A stretch of DNA of 59,675 nucleotides from Actinomycetota bacterium (GTDB lineage Bacteria > Actinomycetota > Actinomycetes > Actinomycetales > Microbacteriaceae): contig JAIUOH010000019.1 of NCBI GenBank assembly GCA_020161315.1, positions 1 through 59,675 of the forward strand, in the 5' to 3' direction. Shown here in pieces: positions 50,813 to 59,193 of this stretch. Numbering within the stretch: position 1 is the first letter of the stretch; each line of letters opens with the position of its first letter. The notes under the pieces are model-generated. The model was not told where the DNA came from. It made no database searches and saw only the letters and a list, made by a program, of their open reading frames with translations. Made by a program: the position numbers and the translations under genes.

Positions 50813-51652
50813 ATGCATGAAGCACCGAACCTGAGTGCGCTCCCCGAAACCAGCGCACCCGCACCAGTCATCACCGTTGACGGGCTCACCAAGCGCTTCG
50901 ACGAGACCGTCGCACTCGACAACGTTTCGCTGAGCGTGAACCGCGGCGAGGTGCTCGTGCTGCTCGGTCTCTCGGGCTCGGGCAAGTCGACGCTGCTGCG
51001 TCACTTCAACGGCCTCGAAACCCCGACGAGCGGCGAGGTCAGCGTGCTCGGCGAGCGCGTCAATCGCCTCTCGGGCCGTAACCTGCGAGGCCTTCGCAGC
51101 CGCGTCGGCTTCATTTTTCAGCAGTTCGAGCTCGTGGGTGCGCTCACCGTGCTCGAGAACGTCTTGAGTGGTGCCCTTGGCTCGCTGCGCGGCCCCCGCC
51201 TCGGCCTCTTCGGCTACTCACGCGAACTGAAGCTGCGCGCGCTCGGCCACCTCGACCGCGTCGGCCTGCTCGACCGTGCCTACCAGCGCGCTGACACGCT
51301 CTCGGGTGGTCAGCAGCAGCGCGTCGCCATCGCCCGCGCGCTCATGCAGAACCCTGAGGTGCTGCTCGCCGACGAGCCGGTCGCCTCGCTCGACCCCGAG
51401 TCGAGCACTCAGGTGATGGCGCTCATTCGCGAGATCGCTGCGGCAGACGGCCTCACCGTCGTGTGCAGTCTGCACCAGGTCGATCTCGCGATCTCGTGGG
51501 CCGACCGCATCGTCGGCCTGCGCCACGGCGCGCTCGTGCTCGACACCCCCGCTGAGGGCCTCAGCAAGGCTGAGGTCATGGAGATCTACGGCCGCGTGGC
51601 AACTCCCACCGATGAGCTTGAGGCCGTCAACCGCGAGCTGGTCGGCGCATGA
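50813..51652 (+). CDS. phnC: Phosphonate ABC transporter ATP-binding protein
   Basis: 279-residue ATPase. Walker A GLSGSGKST near residue 56, the Q-loop FIFQQFELVGALTVLENVL, signature LSGGQQQR near 163, Walker B VLLADEPVASLDP near 183 and H-loop CSLHQVDLAI near 222; the spacing and the LVGALTVLENVLSGALG segment are characteristic of PhnC. Energises the fused permease downstream, with which it overlaps by ATGA. Confidence 0.93.
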   Translation: MHEAPNLSALPETSAPAPVITVDGLTKRFDETVALDNVSLSVNRGEVLVLLGLSGSGKSTLLRHFNGLETPTSGEVSVLGERVNRLSGRNLRGLRSRVGFIFQQFELVGALTVLENVLSGALGSLRGPRLGLFGYSRELKLRALGHLDRVGLLDRAYQRADTLSGGQQQRVAIARALMQNPEVLLADEPVASLDPESSTQVMALIREIAAADGLTVVCSLHQVDLAISWADRIVGLRHGALVLDTPAEGLSKAEVMEIYGRVATPTDELEAVNRELVGA

Positions 51653-53484
51653 CCGCGACCCTCGTGACGGGTGGCGGGCGACCGCGCGGCCCGCAGGGCG
51701 GCAGCACGCAACACACGCCGGGCGATCCCGCGCGCGAAAGCCTCGAAACCCGCGCCCCAACGCGAAAACTTGACCCGCAGCGCATCGCCGCCGGCGTCTC
51801 GCTCGGCGTCATCGCGGTGCTCGCACTTATCGCCCTCGCGCGTATTGACATCTCTATTCCCGGCATGTTCGAGAGCGTCGGCAACGCGCAGCGCTTCTTC
51901 GAGCGCGTGGGTGGGCTTTCGTTTCCTGAACCCGCGAAGCTGCTGCAGCTCACCGTGTTGACGGTTGGCCTCGTGCTGACGGGCACCGTGTTTGCCGCGA
52001 TTCTTTCGGTGCCGATCGCCTACCTTGCGGCGGCGAACACCACCCCGAGCCACACGGCCCGCGCGATCGCCCGCTTCATCGGCGTCTTCACGCGTGCGCT
52101 GCCCGATGTCGTGCTCGCGATGGTCTTCGTACTGCTGTTCTCGCTCGGCGCGCTGCCCGGTATTCTCGCAATCGGCATTCACTCGATCGGCATGATCTCG
52201 AAGATGTTCGCTGACGCGATTGAGCAGATTGACGAGGGCCCGCGGCTTGCGATTCGCGCGGCGGGTGGCACGAAGCTGCAAGAGTTCACGGTCGGCATTC
52301 TGCCGCAGGTCACCCCGTCGTGGGTCGCGACAGTGCTGCACCGCAACGACATTAACCTTCGCGGATCGGTGATTCTCGGCTACGTCGGTGTCGCTGGCCT
52401 CGGCCTCGAGATGTCGTACGCGTTCAAATCGCTGAATTACGGCCTCGGCCTCGGTATTGCGCTGGTCATCTTCGTGCTCTGCGTCGCGATGGAGATGATC
52501 TCGGGCGCGGTGCGCGTGACCATGCTCGGCGAGAACGCGGGCAAGGGCGTGTTTGTGCGTTTGTTTTCGCGACGCGGATCGCGCCCCGGAGCTCGTGCGA
52601 GTGTCGCCGGTGGCGCGGCCGTCGGCGCTGGTTCTGCTCTTGCCGGCGAGGCTTCGGTGGCACCGGTATTCGCTTCGCCCGTTTTCGCCTCACCCGAGGC
52701 CGCGCTTCGCCGCCCCTGGACGGGCGCGCGTGTGCGCGGCGTCTTCTTCGGCTGGCTCGCCTTCGCGGTGGTAGTCGCCGGCGTCGTGGTGAGCGAGATC
52801 AACTGGGGCGACTTCTTCACCTTCTGGGCCAAGCTGCCGCCCGTGCTCGCCTCGTTCTGGCCGCCAAACTTTGGCAGCTACGGTTTCGAGCGCATCTTCT
52901 TCGCGATGATCGAGACCGTTGAGATCGCGCTCGCCGCGGCACTCATCACCTTTGTGGTGTCGATGGTGCTCGGTTCGTTCGCAGCCCGCAATGTGGCCCC
53001 GAACCGCGCGGTCAGCGGCGGTGCTCGTCTGCTGCTCGTTGGCATTCGCGGCATTCCCGAGCTGATTCTCGCGATCGTGCTGATTGTGATCACAGGCCTC
53101 GGCGCGCAGGCAGGCACAATCGCCCTCGCGGTCGGTGGAGTCGGTCTGCTCGGCAAGCTCATCGCCGATTCGCTCGAAGAGGTGCCGCGCGGCCCCGAGC
53201 GCGCGCTCATCGCGGTCGGTTCGAGCCGCACGCAGATGTTTTTCGGTGCGACGCTGCCGCAGGGCTCGCAGGCACTTATCGGCCACACCTTCTACCTGAT
53301 CGACACAAACATTCGCGCGGCGACCCTGCTCGGCATCGTCGGTGGTGGCGGCGTGGGCTACTACCTGCTGAACGCGGGTCAGGGCTCGAACTACCAGCTC
53401 GTCGGGTCAATCGTGATCATGATTCTCGTGACCGTGCTGCTCGTCGAGGGCCTCGCGATGTGGATGCGAAAGGCGCTGCGCTAA
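51649..53484 (+). CDS. phnE: Phosphonate ABC transporter permease, fused PhnE-PhnE
   Basis: 611 residues, twice the usual PhnE length. Two complete permease domains lie in tandem: about 40-285 and about 345-610, each with about six helices and the coupling-loop region (FTRALPDVVLAMVFVLLFSL with EQIDEGPRLAIRAAGG in the first; GIRGIPELILAIVLIVITGL with EEVPRGPERALIAVGS in the second). An Ala/Val-rich low-complexity linker joins them at about 300-345. One chain thus forms the whole membrane dimer. Confidence 0.92.
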   Translation: MTATLVTGGGRPRGPQGGSTQHTPGDPARESLETRAPTRKLDPQRIAAGVSLGVIAVLALIALARIDISIPGMFESVGNAQRFFERVGGLSFPEPAKLLQLTVLTVGLVLTGTVFAAILSVPIAYLAAANTTPSHTARAIARFIGVFTRALPDVVLAMVFVLLFSLGALPGILAIGIHSIGMISKMFADAIEQIDEGPRLAIRAAGGTKLQEFTVGILPQVTPSWVATVLHRNDINLRGSVILGYVGVAGLGLEMSYAFKSLNYGLGLGIALVIFVLCVAMEMISGAVRVTMLGENAGKGVFVRLFSRRGSRPGARASVAGGAAVGAGSALAGEASVAPVFASPVFASPEAALRRPWTGARVRGVFFGWLAFAVVVAGVVVSEINWGDFFTFWAKLPPVLASFWPPNFGSYGFERIFFAMIETVEIALAAALITFVVSMVLGSFAARNVAPNRAVSGGARLLLVGIRGIPELILAIVLIVITGLGAQAGTIALAVGGVGLLGKLIADSLEEVPRGPERALIAVGSSRTQMFFGATLPQGSQALIGHTFYLIDTNIRAATLLGIVGGGGVGYYLLNAGQGSNYQLVGSIVIMILVTVLLVEGLAMWMRKALR

Positions 53485-54713
53485 TGGGTGAGATTGACCC
53501 GCAGTTCTCGACAAGCTCGACGGGTGAAGGTGCGAGCTACGACCTCGTCGTCGTCGGCTCGGGCATCATCGGGCTCGGCGCGGCCTACGCTGCCGTGCGC
53601 AGCGGGCTAAGCGTCTGCGTGATCGAGCAGGGCACCCGACCCACCGGGTCGAGCATTCGCAACTTCGGACACCTCTGCATCGGCGCCCAGACCGGTGAAG
53701 CTCGCGAACTCGCCGAGGCTGGCCGCGAGACCTGGCTTAGGCTCTCACGCGACGCCGACTTCTGGTTGCGCGAGTCGGGCACCCTGATTGCGGCGCGCCA
53801 CAACGACGAGCTCGCGCTCATCGAGGCGGCGGCGCAGACGGGCGGCATCGAGATCTTCGACACCGATGACTTCGCGGCTCTCGCCCCGGTCAACCGCCAC
53901 GTGGTGGTCGGCGGCGCTCGCATCGCGGGCGATCTGCAGGCCAACCCGCGCACCGCGGCAGAGAAGATCGTCGCGCACCTCGTGTCGCTTGGCGTCACCT
54001 TCATCTCGCGCACCACCGCAACCGCGGTCGAGTCGGGCGTGGTGCACACCACCCGGGGCTCGGTGCGTGGTGGTCGGGTGATCCTCGCCGTGAATCATGA
54101 CATCGATCGCTTGCTGCCAGCCATCGCTGAAGAGGCACGGGTGCAACGCTGCGTGCTCGACATGGTGCGCGTGCAGATGCCGCTCTCGGCGCCGCTTGAC
54201 GCACCCCTGCTGACCGGCTGGTCGCTGCTGCGCTACGGTCGTTTCGAGTCGCTCGCTGAGGTGGTGCCTGTGCGCGAGCGGCTGCACGCGGCGCGGCCCG
54301 ATCTTGCGGCGATCGACCTGAATCAGATGTACACACAGCTACCTGATGGCAGCATGATCGTCGGCGACACGCATCACCGCGACCCCTCGCCACTGCCGTT
54401 TCAGGCCGAAGACTCGCAGCAGGCGCTCATCGACGAGGCGCTCGAGCTGTTTGGCGTGCCGTCGCTTCGCGTCATCGAGCGCTGGCAGGGCGTCTACGCG
54501 AGCGGCGCGGGCGAGTTTCTCGACCGCGAGGTGCTGCCGGGCGTGCGCGCCATCGCTGCCACCACAGGGATCGGCATGACCTGCGGCTTCGGCCTCGCCC
54601 AGCGGGCGGTTGCTGCCCTGTTTGGCGCCGATGCTCCCGTTTCTGCCGCCGCGCTCGCCGCCGCACCCAACAACTTCACCCACACCGAGCTCTCGAAGGA
54701 GACCACGCCATGA
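53484..54713 (+). CDS. FAD-dependent aminophosphonate oxidoreductase (TIGR03364-like)
   Basis: 409 residues, DAO fold. Dinucleotide site VVVGSGIIGLGAAYAAVRSG at about 20-39, followed by SSIRNFGHLCIGAQTGEARE; C-terminal FAD contact TTGIGMTCGFGLAQ. The family (proposed phosphonate catabolism FAD oxidoreductase) is recognised by association with PhnX-like hydrolases and phosphonate importers, exactly as here, and is thought to deaminate or demethylate aminoethylphosphonate-like compounds to phosphonoacetaldehyde. ATG 53484 overlaps the phnE stop (TAATG). Exact substrate undetermined. Confidence 0.85.
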   Translation: MGEIDPQFSTSSTGEGASYDLVVVGSGIIGLGAAYAAVRSGLSVCVIEQGTRPTGSSIRNFGHLCIGAQTGEARELAEAGRETWLRLSRDADFWLRESGTLIAARHNDELALIEAAAQTGGIEIFDTDDFAALAPVNRHVVVGGARIAGDLQANPRTAAEKIVAHLVSLGVTFISRTTATAVESGVVHTTRGSVRGGRVILAVNHDIDRLLPAIAEEARVQRCVLDMVRVQMPLSAPLDAPLLTGWSLLRYGRFESLAEVVPVRERLHAARPDLAAIDLNQMYTQLPDGSMIVGDTHHRDPSPLPFQAEDSQQALIDEALELFGVPSLRVIERWQGVYASGAGEFLDREVLPGVRAIAATTGIGMTCGFGLAQRAVAALFGADAPVSAAALAAAPNNFTHTELSKETTP

Positions 54714-55411
54714 CTCTTGCCACACCCCAGACCCCGATCGAACTCGTCGTATTTGACATGGCAGGCACCACCGTGCGAGATGACGGGGTGGTTGAGCAGG
54801 CGTTTGCTCGCGCCGCCGAGCGCACCGGTGTGGCCGAGCGCATGCCGTGGGAAGAAGCGCTTGGCTACGTGCGCGACACCATGGGGCAGTCGAAGATCGA
54901 CGTGTTCACGCACCTCTCGGGCGGCAACACTGAACTTGCCGAGCGCGCGACCGCCGCCTTCGAGGGCGCGTACGCCGAGATCGTAGAAGAGTCGGGCGTC
55001 GAGGCGATCGACGGCGTGGCCGAGCTCTTCGGTGAGCTGCGCGAGCGCGGGCTGAAGGTGGCGCTTACCACGGGCTTTGCTCCCGTCACTCGCGATGCCA
55101 TTCTCGACGCGCTCGGCTGGCGCTCGCTCGTCGACGTGGCGCTCTCGCCCGTCGATGCCGGCCGTGGCCGCCCCGCACCCGACCTCGTGCTCACGGCGCT
55201 GCTGCGCACCGGCGCGTGCTGCGTGCAGTCGGTCGCGGTGCTAGGCGACACTGAGAGCGACGTGCGTTCGGGCCGCCGCGCCGGTGCCGGCCTCGTCGCG
55301 GGTGTGCTCAGCGGGGCTCACAACCGTGCGACCCTTGAGGCAGCCGGTGCCGACTATGTGCTTGATACGGTCGTCGGGCTGCTCGAGCTGCCCGCGTTTC
55401 GGGTCGGTTGA
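54710..55411 (+). CDS. HAD-family phosphonatase-like hydrolase (PhnX-like)
   Basis: 233 residues. HAD motif I is FDMAGTTVRDDG, motif II TTGF, motif III region GRGRPAPDLVL and motif IV GDTESDVRSGRRAGAG. The MAGTT form with a nearby cap domain resembles phosphonoacetaldehyde hydrolase; this subgroup (TIGR03351 type) lacks an obvious cap lysine equivalent that I can place with certainty. It probably cleaves the C-P bond of the aldehyde made by the preceding FAD enzyme. ATGA overlap with that gene. Confidence 0.85.
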   Translation: MTLATPQTPIELVVFDMAGTTVRDDGVVEQAFARAAERTGVAERMPWEEALGYVRDTMGQSKIDVFTHLSGGNTELAERATAAFEGAYAEIVEESGVEAIDGVAELFGELRERGLKVALTTGFAPVTRDAILDALGWRSLVDVALSPVDAGRGRPAPDLVLTALLRTGACCVQSVAVLGDTESDVRSGRRAGAGLVAGVLSGAHNRATLEAAGADYVLDTVVGLLELPAFRVG

Positions 55412-56664
55412 TCGTGCGATTGCTCCCCCCGCGTCGCGCGCGTAGCGTCACCCTTGAACACCCGCCGCCCCCCGAGCTCGTCGAAGGGCCAGACACCTCC
55501 TCTCCTTCTGAGCTTGTCGAAGGGTCAGGCGAGGAGACCTCCACCGAGGCGTCCATCGCCCCGCCAAAAACCCGCGCATTGCCAGAAGCAACGGCGATGC
55601 TTTTCATGCGCCCCGGGCAACCGCACGAGCCGGTTGCCGTGCCACAGGTGATGCTCGCGCCCGGTGAGGTGCTGGTCGAGGCCGAGTTCGCCACCGTCTG
55701 CGGGTCAGACGTGCACACCGTACTGGGGCACCGCAGTGAGGCCACCCCGCTCGTGCTTGGCCATGAGGCTGTCGGTCGCGTCACCGCGCTCGGCACCGAC
55801 GCCCCGCTCGCGCTCGACGGCACACCCGTGCAGATCGGCGATCGCGTGGTCTGGTCTGTCGCGGTGCACTGCGGTGCGTGCGATCGTTGCCGGCGCGGTC
55901 TACCGCAGAAGTGCCGCACGCTGCGTAAGTACGGACACGAGCGCATCGGTCAGGGCTGGGAGCTCACTGGTGGCTTCGCCACGCACGTGCACTTGCGCGC
56001 GGGCACCGCGATCCTGCGCGTGCCAGAAGAACTACCCGCGAAGGTGCTGGCCCCCGCGAGCTGTGGCATCGCGACGGCATGGGCGGCGCTCGCCGCGGCT
56101 GAGCGCACGGTGCGGTTCGACGGCGCAACCGTGCTGATCACGGGTGGCGGGCTCATCGGGCTTGCGGCAGCGGCTATGGCGAGCGAGCGCGGGGCGCACG
56201 TTGTCGTGTCTGATCCTGAGCCCGGGCGGCGCGCGCTGGCTGCGCAATTCGGGGCCGATGCCGTGATCGACCCCGTGATGGGGGAGCCTGCGGCGGCCGA
56301 CCCCCGCTACGGCGCGGTCGACGTGGTCATTGAAGCGTCGGGTGCGCCGCGGGCGCTCGTGACCGGCATCGAATCTGCCGGGGTAGGGGCGGCGGTCGTG
56401 CTGGTCGGCAGCGTGTTTCCGAGTGACCCGGTGGCGCTCTCGCCCGAGCGCGTCGTGCGCAGGCAGCTCAGCATCTCGGGCGTGCACAACTACACGCCCG
56501 CAGACCTCGTCGGCGCGGTCGATTTTCTCGCGCGTGCGTGGCAACGCTTTTCGTTCGAGTCGCTCGTGGGTGAGTGCTTTGCGCTTGGCGAGCTCGACGC
56601 GGCACTCGTGCGTGCGGCGCGGCGGCGCGAGGTGCGCGTGGGGGTTGACCCGCGGGCTTCGTAG
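55408..56664 (+). CDS. Phosphonate catabolism-associated zinc-type alcohol dehydrogenase
   Basis: Up to 418 residues. Medium-chain dehydrogenase: CGSDVHTVLGHR and GHEAVGRV bind catalytic zinc, CGACDRCRRGLPQKCR is the structural zinc lobe, and ITGGGLIGLAAAAMASERG is the nucleotide-binding turn. The TIGR03366-type association with phosphonate genes matches this position after the HAD gene. The start is uncertain: TTG 55408 or GTG 55414 both keep an N-terminal region holding two ELVEG units from repeat insertions; ATG 55597 would omit it but may trim the first strand. Redox partner unknown; it may act on a hydroxyphosphonate or detoxify an aldehyde. Confidence 0.82.
   Translation: MIVRLLPPRRARSVTLEHPPPPELVEGPDTSSPSELVEGSGEETSTEASIAPPKTRALPEATAMLFMRPGQPHEPVAVPQVMLAPGEVLVEAEFATVCGSDVHTVLGHRSEATPLVLGHEAVGRVTALGTDAPLALDGTPVQIGDRVVWSVAVHCGACDRCRRGLPQKCRTLRKYGHERIGQGWELTGGFATHVHLRAGTAILRVPEELPAKVLAPASCGIATAWAALAAAERTVRFDGATVLITGGGLIGLAAAAMASERGAHVVVSDPEPGRRALAAQFGADAVIDPVMGEPAAADPRYGAVDVVIEASGAPRALVTGIESAGVGAAVVLVGSVFPSDPVALSPERVVRRQLSISGVHNYTPADLVGAVDFLARAWQRFSFESLVGECFALGELDAALVRAARRREVRVGVDPRAS
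55476..55528. repeat. Two GTCGAAGGG-family repeats inside the alcohol dehydrogenase N terminus
   Basis: GAGCTCGTCGAAGGG (about 55476-55490) and GAGCTTGTCGAAGGG (about 55509-55523) are direct copies of the genome's short repeat, each encoding ELVEG in frame. Confidence 0.75.
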
Positions 56665-56708
56665 GTGCCTGTAGGGGCGGGCGCGATCCTCGCCGCTGAC
56701 CCCTCGAA

Positions 56709-56779
56709 TGTACATATCGCTCGCGAATGTGCCCCTTACAAACGGTATTTATGGGGCACATTCGCAAGCGGCATATACA
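56709..56779. repeat. GGGGCACATTCGC stem-loop repeat (complete copy)
   Basis: GCGAATGTGCCCC (56723-56735) and GGGGCACATTCGC (56753-56765) are exact complements around a 17-base loop, with imperfect outer arms TGTACATATCGC / GCGGCATATACA. Its right half recurs at 129-172 at the other end of the window. It lies between convergent genes. Confidence 0.8.
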
Positions 56780-56821
56780 GTCGACGGCCTGCGCACGGTC
56801 GTGCTGCGAGGCCAGCCGTTA

Positions 56822-57913
56822 TCAGCGCGCGAGGTCGGCAGCGGTGAGTCGGCAGGCCGCGGCGATGTCGAGTTCGCCACGGTCGTCACGCGGCACCCAG
56901 ATAAGAGGCCTGCTTGGATCGCGCGGATCCCCGGGCGTGAGCGCGGCGAGCTGCTGTTCGGGGGTGAGGCCCGCGGCGGCGAGCGCCGCCAGCTCGCGCG
57001 GGTTTAGCCCGATGGGGGTGGGTCCGTTGCCCATGTCGGTGCCGTAGAAGAGGCGCCCACCGAGGCGCACGAAGCCGGCGACGTTCGCCACGGCGATCTC
57101 GTGTTCTGGGGTGGGGTCGCCCCAGCCGTGAATGTCGAGGGTTGAGCACCACTCGGTGGTCGCAGCAAGCTCGGCGAGCTCGTCGTCGCCTAGCCGCTCT
57201 GAGAACGGAGCGTGCGCGAGGCGGGTCGCCCCGAGATGGGCGGCACGCAGGGCTTCGCCCGGACCCTCGGCGTGCGCGACCACGGGTAGCCCAGCGGCGC
57301 GGGCGGCGGTGACGATCGCGCTGAAGAGCTCGTCTGAGAAGACCGGGCCGGCCTCACTGTTGCTCGCAACCTTGATGGCCGAGGCCCCGGCCGCTGCCAT
57401 CTCGCGTACTGCTGCCGTCGCCTCGCCTGGGTGCGCCACCTCGCGGTAACTCGCTGCGGGTGCCCACGACCGGTCTGAGGGGTAGCCGCCCGGAGGGGTG
57501 AGAAACGCGCCGGCGTAGAGCAGCTCTGGTGCGAGCCTGTCCTCGGCAGATTCTGCGAGAGCCGCGAGTGCTGCCGGGTCGCCGCCGAGGTCGTGCACGC
57601 GGGCGATGGGTGACCCCGCGAGCCCAGCCCAGTCGATGAGGTGCAGGTGCACGTGCCAGTCGGTGAATCCCCCGGTGACGACTCCCGCGTCGAGGGGTGT
57701 GGCCGATCCTCTTTGTGAATCATCAAGAAACTCGACCTGCAATCCCGCTCCCGCCAGGTTCTTGGAAACTCCAATAACGAGAGAGGGGGAGGGCGCATCG
57801 GCTTTCGCAGGTGTGTCAGTTTCTGCTGGAGCGTCAGCAACGAACACACGCGCAAGCCGCCACCGCCCCGACGCGTCGAGGCAGGTGACGACCGTGCGAT
57901 CCTCGCCGCTCAT
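56822..57913 (-). CDS. Amidohydrolase-family protein
   Basis: 363 residues. TIM-barrel metal hydrolase signature TGGFTDWHVHLHLIDW carries the metal-binding HxH; the later VAHAEGPGEALRAAHLGATR and FYGTDMGNGPTPIGLN give the His and Asp ligands expected of imidazolonepropionase-like amidohydrolases. The lysine bridging the metals is not obvious (KVASNSEAGP is a candidate). 34 bases downstream of tryptophan dioxygenase on the same strand, so a role in tryptophan/kynurenine breakdown is possible, although it is not the usual formamidase. Confidence 0.78.
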   Translation of the reverse strand: MSGEDRTVVTCLDASGRWRLARVFVADAPAETDTPAKADAPSPSLVIGVSKNLAGAGLQVEFLDDSQRGSATPLDAGVVTGGFTDWHVHLHLIDWAGLAGSPIARVHDLGGDPAALAALAESAEDRLAPELLYAGAFLTPPGGYPSDRSWAPAASYREVAHPGEATAAVREMAAAGASAIKVASNSEAGPVFSDELFSAIVTAARAAGLPVVAHAEGPGEALRAAHLGATRLAHAPFSERLGDDELAELAATTEWCSTLDIHGWGDPTPEHEIAVANVAGFVRLGGRLFYGTDMGNGPTPIGLNPRELAALAAAGLTPEQQLAALTPGDPRDPSRPLIWVPRDDRGELDIAAACRLTAADLAR

Positions 57914-57947
57914 CGCGATGCAACCAACACCGAAGCTGCGCCCGAAA

Positions 57948-58805
57948 CTATGCCGCGCCGATCTCGGTGCGCACCGCGAACAGCTCAGGAAAGAACGTGA
58001 GCTCGAGCGCGCGCTGCAAGAAGTTCACGCCGCTTGACCCTCCGGTGCCGATCTTCATGCCGATGGTGCGGGTCACGACGCGCAGGTGCCTGAACCGCCA
58101 GAACTGAAAGTTGTCTTCGAGGTCGACGAGCTCTTCGCAGGCCTCGTAGAGATCCCAGTGATCGCCGGGGTTTTCGTAGACCTCTTTGAAGACAGCCACG
58201 AGCGCCTCGTTCATCTCGTATGCTTTCGTCACGTCGCGGTGCAGCACCTCGTCAGGAACGGGCAGCCCGCGGCGGGCCATCAAACGCAGAAACTCGTCGT
58301 ACAGTGTCGGTTCGGCGAGTTCGGCGGCGAGCATCGCATGGTTCTCTGGCTCGGCCTCGAAGACGCGCAGCATGCGCTCGTTCTTGTTGCCGAGCGCGAA
58401 CTCGATCGCCCGGTATTGCACCGATTGAAAGCCCGAGGAGTTGCCGAGGGATCCGCGAAACTGCGCGTACTCGGTGGGCGTGAGCGTCGCGAGCACTGAC
58501 CACTGCTGCGTCAGTACCTCTTGAATGTGCTTGACACGGGCGATCTGCTTGAGCGCCGTGCCGAGGTCATCGGCGCGCAGGCGCTCGCGGGCGCTGCGCA
58601 ACTCGTGAATGGCGAGCTTCATCCACAGCTCAGAGGTCTGGTGCTGAATGATGAACAGCATCTCGTCGTGGTGCTCGGGGCGACTGACCGGGTGCTGTGC
58701 CGAAAACAGTGTCTCGAGATCGAGGTAGCTGCCGTAGGTCATCTTCTCGCGCAGGTCGGTGACGACGCCGTCTTCGATCTGGCGGGTGTTGTGTTCGACG
58801 CTCAT
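57948..58805 (-). CDS. kynA: Tryptophan 2,3-dioxygenase
   Basis: 285 residues. Heme enzyme that opens the indole ring of tryptophan to N-formylkynurenine. Diagnostic blocks: TYGSYLDLETLFSAQHPVS, HHDEMLFIIQHQTSELWMKL, FRGSLGNSSGFQSVQYRAIE (substrate pocket) and FRHLRVVTRTIGMKIGTGGS with the proximal heme His. ATG 58805 is chosen because GGAGG lies eight bases upstream; the frame extends to 58820 without support. Followed by an amidohydrolase rather than kynB or kynU. Confidence 0.95.
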   Translation of the reverse strand: MSVEHNTRQIEDGVVTDLREKMTYGSYLDLETLFSAQHPVSRPEHHDEMLFIIQHQTSELWMKLAIHELRSARERLRADDLGTALKQIARVKHIQEVLTQQWSVLATLTPTEYAQFRGSLGNSSGFQSVQYRAIEFALGNKNERMLRVFEAEPENHAMLAAELAEPTLYDEFLRLMARRGLPVPDEVLHRDVTKAYEMNEALVAVFKEVYENPGDHWDLYEACEELVDLEDNFQFWRFRHLRVVTRTIGMKIGTGGSSGVNFLQRALELTFFPELFAVRTEIGAA

Positions 58806-59193
58806 GTTGGGTGCCTCCATTGGCGTGCTGCGCGATTCGCTCGCGCAGCCTGGGTTGCGGTTGTGAATTCGCAGACCCGGTTGCCGGTTTGGCCCTTGAG
58901 GAGCTTGCCGACCGCGTCAACTGCGTTGAGGCTTACAGTGTACATCGCCCTTCGGCATGCTCGTTCCGCTGGGCACACCTGCCTCATTCGGGGCCGCCGA
59001 CCCTAGCACCGGCGGCTAGCCGTCCGCCGCAACAGGCACAATCTGCCGTCGCTATGCCCGGTGCCTCGGCATCGGCGATAACGACGGCAGGTCGCATATC
59101 TTGCGCAGGCGGGTGGTGACGCGCCGAGTTCGGGGCGAGGATCAGCCCGGCCGCCCGCCGTGGTGATCCTTTTCGCGTGAAATAAACGAAGCC
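58806..59193. other. Gene-free stretch upstream of kynA
   Basis: About 390 bases with no credible gene. It holds a near-palindrome at 59044-59089 with outer arms TGCCGTCG/CGACGGCA and inner mismatched pairing, and a small CTAGC/GCTAG hairpin near 59003-59020. The kynA promoter presumably lies in 58820-58960 but I cannot identify it. Confidence 0.4.

Noticed and set aside
58925-58950. CTTACAGTGTACATC as an operator of the same GntR regulator upstream of kynA
   Set aside because: Half-site spacing and orientation do not match ACTGTnnnACAGT.
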